A DNA stretch of 64,000 nucleotides from Siderastrea siderea (lineage: Eukaryota > Cnidaria > Anthozoa > Scleractinia > Rhizangiidae), in NCBI GenBank assembly GCA_964030785.1, contig OZ034968.1, forward strand, positions 29,615,686 to 29,679,685, read 5' to 3'. The position numbers and the translations under genes were made by a program. This document shows positions 60,227 to 64,000 of the stretch, piece by piece. The stretch's first letter is position 1, and each line of letters opens with the position of its first letter. The notes below the pieces were generated by a model. That model was not told the DNA's origin and ran no database searches. It saw only the letters and a program-made list of their open reading frames with translations.

Positions 60227-62551
60227 AATGACGACGACGATGATGGTGGTGGTGGTGGTGGTGATGATGATGATGATGATCTCCCCTCTCTTTATTTTTT
60301 AAACAGGAACCAAAGATGAGCGTCTGCAACCTTGGTACATAGCAGCTATCCTTCGACCAAAGAACGTCGTCATATTATTCGACATCAGCTACTCCATGAA
60401 GGAGAAAAACAAGATTATATTTGCCAGAACTGCCATTACTCCAGTGTTGAAGGGGTTGTTGCCGACAGATTTCGTCAACGTAAGAATTTCGCCACTGGTA
60501 ATAAAATTCTTAATGTAACGGAGTAAATGCACCATAGATATATACATATAAATCCTTGTTGAATTAGTTTTAGAGTGTTCCCACCCAATGAAGTGTACGT
60601 TTTCGTCGTACGATGAAATTAAGGTCGCTGTTCCTTGTGCGATTTAATAGAGCCGGATGCTCTATCTTTTAACCGTTCCTGTCTCTTTGTATTTAAGCAC
60701 TAAGTTGAGTTTTTCAACAGGTGATCGCTTTTGCCAAGTCAGCACTTCTGCCGGGCATGACGCATAGTGGGGAATCAGATCACACTTACAACGGCTGTTT
60801 CAACACTCAGCTAGTTCAAGCCAATGGTCAGAATTTACTGGACTTGAAAAGGTAAAGCAGTAATGTTTTTTGTCATCACTCGACGAGAGACGCTCGTTTC
60901 CTTTGTGTTGTTGTTAAAAGACATCTTTCCTTAGCGCCCGTTACGAGTTTTCCCATGTTAAACGCCAGCTATAGTTTCCTTCCGTCTTGTTTCTTGTCGC
61001 ATGTTTCCGCATGCGTGAAGGAAGACGATTACAGAGTTGCCTGCGTTTGATATCGTGTACTCGAGACTGGTTATTACGTGTTTTCCCGAGCTCCACGTCA
61101 ATCAGACAGATAGAGGATATTACACGGTGGCGCGAAGATATGAAATTTATTTTCAAGTGGTAAAAACAATATTTTACGAAAGAGCGCAGCGAGTGAGTGA
61201 AATATTGTTTTTTACCATTCGAAAATAAAATTCACATCTTTAAGCCGCCTTGTAATTTTCTTTTTATTATATAGACAAGGATATTTTTGCACAAACAACA
61301 GTTAAAAAGCGGGAAATGACGTCATCGATATCCTCACTAGTGAGGATATGGAAAATACGCCACTCGTGTCCCGGATGTAGTTTCGTATGAGCTTGACCAG
61401 TGATCTATTTTCCACTAAAATACTCTTGTCCATATAATAATGATTAATATTTATCTATCAATTCTTATTGTAGATTTGTTGAGGATGTACCACTTGCTTC
61501 CACGAAAACATCCAACTATTACAACGCGATTTCCATGGCCTTAAAACTGCTGACAGACATGAACAACAATCGAGACACACACGTGAGTGTAACAAGTGGC
61601 TACACATAGCCATGAGAGCGAATGACGAGTCCTGTCTGTACCTTTATGTAATCTTCCCAGATCTCTAGCACCAGGCCAAATTTTACTGATCAAAGTTTGG
61701 CTAAAAGTATTAAAAGCAAGAAGGGAACCCATAATAAACGAATAAGAAATTAGACACCAGTCTTGCCTCGCTCAAATTTTCCGAAAAAATTTCTGGCCTC
61801 AGAAGCTATTTTTTATCCATTCAAATTTTTATCTATTTGGAAAGTTAAATTTTCATATATTTTTAATTTTGAGTAGCACATTGGGCCATTTTGCACTGAA
61901 AACGATTGGCAATTAATGAGAAACGGTTTTGGAAAATAGACTATCGGCCCCGGAGTCTTGACAAACGGACTCCACTGAGGCGTGCGTTTGTTGAACGCGC
62001 CGAAACTTTTCGGGCCGATTTTACGATACGTGACGCTGTTTATTTGAGGCAAAGTTGTTTATAAGCATGGAACTTTGCTATAAGTGAAACAGTTCTTCTC
62101 TGCAAAGAGGTGTTAACAGCTTTGTAGAATAAGTGTATTACATTTCTAGACAAGTGGCTTTTCGCGGGTTTCAAAAAATGTGGCCAGGTCCCCTGTTATA
62201 TTCCCCCCATCCTCGTCTGTCAAAAGCGTCTAAAATGGTTTCAAAGAGAATGATATTGATCAGGAGAGGCTTTTGCCACCTTTCCTTTTTTGCCAGATTC
62301 TTCTTTGTATTTCCTTGCTCCTGAATTTCATAATTTGGTTTGTTTACACACAGCTTATCATTCTGGCGGGAAGTACGGACGTTTCTACAGAGGATATCAG
62401 AGCTCTGTTGTCCCAGAGCAACGCCACTGTGAGTGTTTACACGTACAGTTTACTGGATGAGTCTGCTTCGAATAACTCCTCGAGTGATAATAAGGAACGC
62501 TCCATTGAAAGACTTAAAGAGATGGCACGAACCAGCAACGGAAAGTTCGAG
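49304..62551 (+). CDS. Secreted/membrane VWA protein, alpha2delta/CACHD1-like, 5' part
   Basis: Exons: 49304-49384, 51621-51776, 52135-52365, 53341-53584, 54380-54661, 56152-56405, 56879-56911, 57003-57089, 57276-57363, 60307-60479, 60721-60851, 61474-61582, 62354-62551. The 2067 nt give 689 residues and remain open at the last donor; the gene continues beyond the window. Order: signal peptide (1-20); carboxypeptidase-regulatory-like fold (about 24-90: VPGAECMLLSN, VQPGYYQVRTSRIGYYTL); beta domain with VLTWGRQPKDLDSYL (128-142), like bacterial DUF2135/YfaP modules; Cys-rich linker; VWA-N region (about 335-500); VWA with FDISYSM (510-516), an intact DxSxS site. Known: alpha2delta and CACHD1 proteins carry VWA plus cache domains and work at calcium channels. 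Inferred: cache domains and a C-terminal membrane segment lie downstream. The first two domains are not part of vertebrate CACHD1 as I recall it, so orthology is open. Confidence 0.85.
53920..53957. repeat. Short palindromic hairpin
   Basis: AAAAATGTCGC and GCGACATTTTT flank CTAATCATTAG, itself a near-palindrome. It sits in the intron between exons 53341-53584 and 54380-54661 of the VWA gene. Confidence 0.6.
54755..54811 (+). ncRNA. Type I hammerhead ribozyme, structurally complete, intronic
   Basis: All catalytic elements are present on the + strand. Stem I is GCCATG (54762-54767) with CATGGC (54801-54806), extended by TGGC (54755-54758) with GCCA (54808-54811) across a TAT/T internal loop. 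CTGATGA is at 54768-54774. Stem II is GTCCT (54775-54779) with AGGAC (54784-54788) closed by AACA. GAAA is at 54789-54792. Stem III is ACAG (54792-54795) with CTGT (54796-54799) and no loop. The cleavage triplet is GTC, with cut expected after C54800. Loop-less stem III is known in hammerheads of Penelope elements and retrozymes, which work best as dimers. It lies about 100 nt after the donor of exon 54380-54661 in the sense direction. Confidence 0.85.
54903..55030 (+). repeat. tRNA-derived SINE
   Basis: The A-box is TAGCTCAGTTGG (about 54911-54922) and the B-box is GGTTCGATT (about 54958-54966) with tRNA spacing, followed by TTTCAAGCCCGAG and CTGCAACTTCTGAAGTT, a body-and-tail style seen in cnidarian SINEs. 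The acceptor stem does not pair, so it is not a tRNA gene. It begins about 90 nt after the hammerhead ribozyme. Confidence 0.7.
55135..55320. repeat. TTCGTTATATCGGGG repeat
   Basis: Spaced units CCGATATATCGAAG, TTCGTTATATCGGGG, GTTCGTTATAGCGGGAA and TTCGTTATGAAGGGG occur over 190 bp. This kind of repeat is scattered in invertebrate genomes; its class is not known to me. Confidence 0.45.
55361..55604. mobile_element. MITE with GGGGCCCGTTTCTCGAAACT termini
   Basis: GGGGCTCGTTTCTCGAAACT (from about 55363) and AGTTTCGAGAAACGGGCCCC (to about 55604) are inverted repeats with one mismatch, extended by GATAA.TTTCCGG.CCCG on both sides to about 45 bp. It lies in the same intron as the ribozyme. Confidence 0.8.
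55801..55924. mobile_element. Palindromic MITE, AACAATAGAG family, copy 3
   Basis: AACAATAGAGTCCTTCTGTC and the inverse GACAGAAGAACTCTATTGTT bracket inner TGTGATAGGTTCCCTCGG and the inverse. It is the reverse-oriented relative of 13286-13439. Confidence 0.75.
56879..56911 (+). CDS. 33-nt microexon of the VWA gene
   Basis: Between TTTGCAG at 56872-56878 and GTGCAT at 56912, 11 codons read SCWSWPSEIKE. They connect the DTKS end of exon 56152-56405 to MPDELVSAYDW of exon 57003-57089, both in phase 0. Skipping keeps the frame, so alternative use is possible. The Trp-rich sequence fits the VWA-N region. Confidence 0.7.
57595..57905. repeat. GTCATGGAAA repeat
   Basis: Repeated GGTCATGGAA, AAAGTCATGGAATTT and similar units cluster at both ends (57603-57700 and 57839-57895) of a 310-bp intronic stretch. 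It looks like a dispersed repeat with short internal units; there is no coding content. Confidence 0.5.
58332..58412. repeat. 30-bp tandem repeat array, copy A
   Basis: Units beginning AACTGACA.CTGACAAATG start at 58334 and 58364 (30-bp period) and end at AACTGACATTTGTA. The same array in the same orientation lies at 59766-59846. Confidence 0.75.
58625..58805. mobile_element. MITE with ACACCTTATTC termini and ~70-bp arms
   Basis: ACACCTTATTC at 58625 and GAATAAGGTGT to 58805 begin inverted arms that continue through CCAATTAAC versus GTTAATTGG and end at TTGTTGCCTCG versus CGAGGCAACAA around a centre of about 40 nt. It is intronic, between the two 30-bp arrays. Confidence 0.75.
59766..59846. 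repeat. 30-bp tandem repeat array, copy B
   Basis: Units beginning AACTGACAACTGACAAATG start at 59767, 59797 and 59827 (exact 30-bp period) and end at AACTGACATTTGTA, then a C run. Together with copy A it brackets about 1.35 kb that contains a MITE and an acidic short frame (59114-59305) of unknown meaning. Confidence 0.8.
60187..60280. repeat. GAT/GAC/GGT trinucleotide repeat next to a splice acceptor
   Basis: About 30 imperfect trinucleotide units (mainly GAT, then GAC, GGT and GAT again) end only 27 bp before the exon that starts at 60307 and carries the VWA metal site. The polypyrimidine tract is confined to the remaining TCTCCCCTCTCTTTATTTTT. Confidence 0.9.
61119..61253. mobile_element. 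Palindromic MITE with TTACACGGTGGCGCGAAGAT termini
   Basis: TTACACGGTGGCGCGAAGAT at the left and the decayed inverse CATCTTTAAGCCGCCTTGTAA at the right, with GTAAAAACAATATTTTAC and GAAATATTGTTTTTTAC nearer the centre, make a hairpin of about 135 bp in the intron 60852-61473. Confidence 0.7.
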
Positions 62552-63056
62552 GTAAAGTGGTGAAAACAGATGTACCATATAGGAAGACACAAAAACTCGG
62601 ATTTGTTAATGGCTTCCAATCAGTTATGTAATGAAATACATTTTTCAACATACTACAACGTGCAGTGAAATCTTCTATTTTTAATTTGATACATTTCCTA
62701 GATATGTCCAAAATAAATCAAGTCGAAGGCTTCATACTGACACGTTTGTATTTGGGCTTTATGGTAGCCTTCCTAAGGGTTTGCAGTAGTGTCTGAGATA
62801 GCAGTAAACAAACAACAGAAGCGATGTAAAAATCTAGACCTAAAACCAATACGTCTCCTACGCATGAGGAGGGGGTTGAAAGAAAACTAGAAGCGTAGGA
62901 GAACTTCTGCGTAGCCTACAAGATAGTAGAAACGGCGAAATATTAGAAGAAAGCGTACGCGAAATATACGTTCCGCGTTCGCACCTCACGCTTCCGAATC
63001 CTTCTGCCTTCCCTTTTAGTGACTGCCACGCAGAATACGAAAATAAAACGTCTTTA

Positions 63057-63606
63057 ACCCTTTACCGTCAGCGTTTTTCCCTTAGAAAAACGCATTTTTT
63101 ACCGCTAAAGCGGTTTTTGAAGTGCTATGGTGCCAAATGCCACTAAACTTTGCTACAAAAGCGTTTTCTTACATTTTAGCTCAATTTTGAGCCAGCTTCT
63201 GTTGAAAATTGTACATTATCTTGGTTTCACGCACGCTCGCTTCTTTTGCTTTCCTTTTTCTCTCCCTTTCTTTTCTCTTTATCTTCTACCCTTTATCACC
63301 TTTCTATCCACTGGAAAAGTTTTGGCCTCAGTCCTTCTAAATACCTGGAAATGGAACATTGATCAACTAGGTGACTTGGCCTATTTTACCACCAACTTTG
63401 CAGCCAAAATTGGACACGTTTTTCTGGTATAGCTCTGCCAGGATTTGGTCGATATTCAAAATGGACACACGTGTGGATGGATCTGTCCTTGCTGTGCTAG
63501 CTGCTTATCAAAGCAATCTGGTGACGTCAAAAATGATGACGTCACACAGTGGCTGAATGGTTCCCGACTTCGACGTCGGGAAAATACAACTCTTGACGGA
63601 AAAGAG
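63057..63606. mobile_element. TTAA-flanked (piggyBac-type) MITE, 550 bp
   Basis: TTAA at 63053-63056 and 63607-63610 flank CCCTTTACCGTCAGCG at the left and CTCTTGACGGAAAAGAG at the right, imperfect inverted repeats. The interior is non-coding. A Mutator-like MITE begins four bases after the right TTAA. Confidence 0.65.
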
Positions 63607-63613
63607 TTAACGG

Positions 63614-63913
63614 CAACCTCGTCCCCAGGGCCTTCTCCTCGTTTAAAATGGCGGTCGGAGAAACCCCTGGCCAAGGCTGCTGAAATACTCCACGAATCGT
63701 GCAGTATTTTGTCACTTGACACATAATGAAATGGCGCCTGGCAGCTCTCTTTGTTTTCTGTAATCGGAAACCGTTATCCAAACAAAACGAAGACATTTTA
63801 TCGTGTTTGCGTGACGAAATTCTAACGAACTTTTGGAGCTACTTTGGCAGCCTTGGCCAGGAGTTTCTCCGACCGCCATTTTAAACGAGGAGAAGGCCCT
63901 GGGGACGAGGTTG
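63614..63913. mobile_element. Mutator-like MITE, second copy
   Basis: CAACCTCGTCCCCAGGGCC at 63614 and GGCCCTGGGGACGAGGTTG to 63913 are perfect termini of a 300-bp element collinear with the inverse of 45035-45357. The flanking 9-mers AGTTAACGG (63605-63613) and CTTTAACGG (63914-63922) agree at seven of nine positions, consistent with an aged 9-bp target duplication. Confidence 0.8.
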
Positions 63914-64000
63914 CTTTAACGGGTCTTTTACACCGCTGTTTTTTTCTCTCCAGTTCCCGCGCGTCTTATTTCTGTGTTCCCTTTCTAATTCACGCTATCC

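Overview
The window is animal nuclear DNA. It is AT-rich, its genes are split into many short exons with standard GT-AG junctions, and its introns and intergenic spaces are packed with short inverted-repeat transposons, tRNA-derived SINEs and a LINE remnant. The gene content and repeat types (a SINE with a GATAGCTCAGTTGG head, Penelope-type hammerhead cores, TTAA-flanked MITEs) fit a cnidarian, most likely an anthozoan such as a stony coral. The species cannot be named from this sequence alone. All four protein-coding genes lie on the + strand.

Region 1 (1-23474) holds the last 26 exons of Golgi alpha-mannosidase II (GH38, MAN2A-type). The window opens inside an intron, so the N-terminal anchor and the first zinc-ligand motif lie upstream. 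Region 2 (23475-30461) is intergenic. It holds a 378-bp tandem duplication, a MITE and a possible non-coding first exon of the next gene. Region 3 (30462-34435) is a two-coding-exon LHFPL2 tetraspan gene, whose intron is occupied by a 1.57-kb terminal-inverted-repeat element. Region 4 (34436-38475) is repeat-rich and includes a fold-back element and the 3' end of a LINE on the - strand.

Region 5 (38476-44744) is a complete five-exon PRUNE-type exopolyphosphatase/phosphodiesterase gene. Region 6 (44745-49303) is a dense field of MITEs, including a Mutator-like element with a perfect 9-bp target duplication. Region 7 (49304 to the end) holds the first 13 coding exons of a secreted or membrane protein. 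Its order is signal peptide, carboxypeptidase-regulatory-like fold, a WG..P.DLDS beta domain, a VWA-N region and a VWA domain with an intact DxSxS metal site. It resembles the alpha2delta/CACHD1 group. The 3' part is outside the window.

The genes do not form an obvious pathway: Golgi N-glycan trimming, a tetraspan membrane protein, a phosphohydrolase and an extracellular VWA protein. The most striking non-coding signal is a structurally complete type I hammerhead ribozyme at 54755-54811. It is in sense orientation inside an intron of the VWA gene, has a loop-less palindromic stem III, and lies just upstream of a tRNA-derived SINE. Degenerate hammerhead cores of Penelope type occur at three other places. 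Exon boundaries were placed by hand from reading-frame continuity, splice signals and remembered family sequence; no alignment or search was run.
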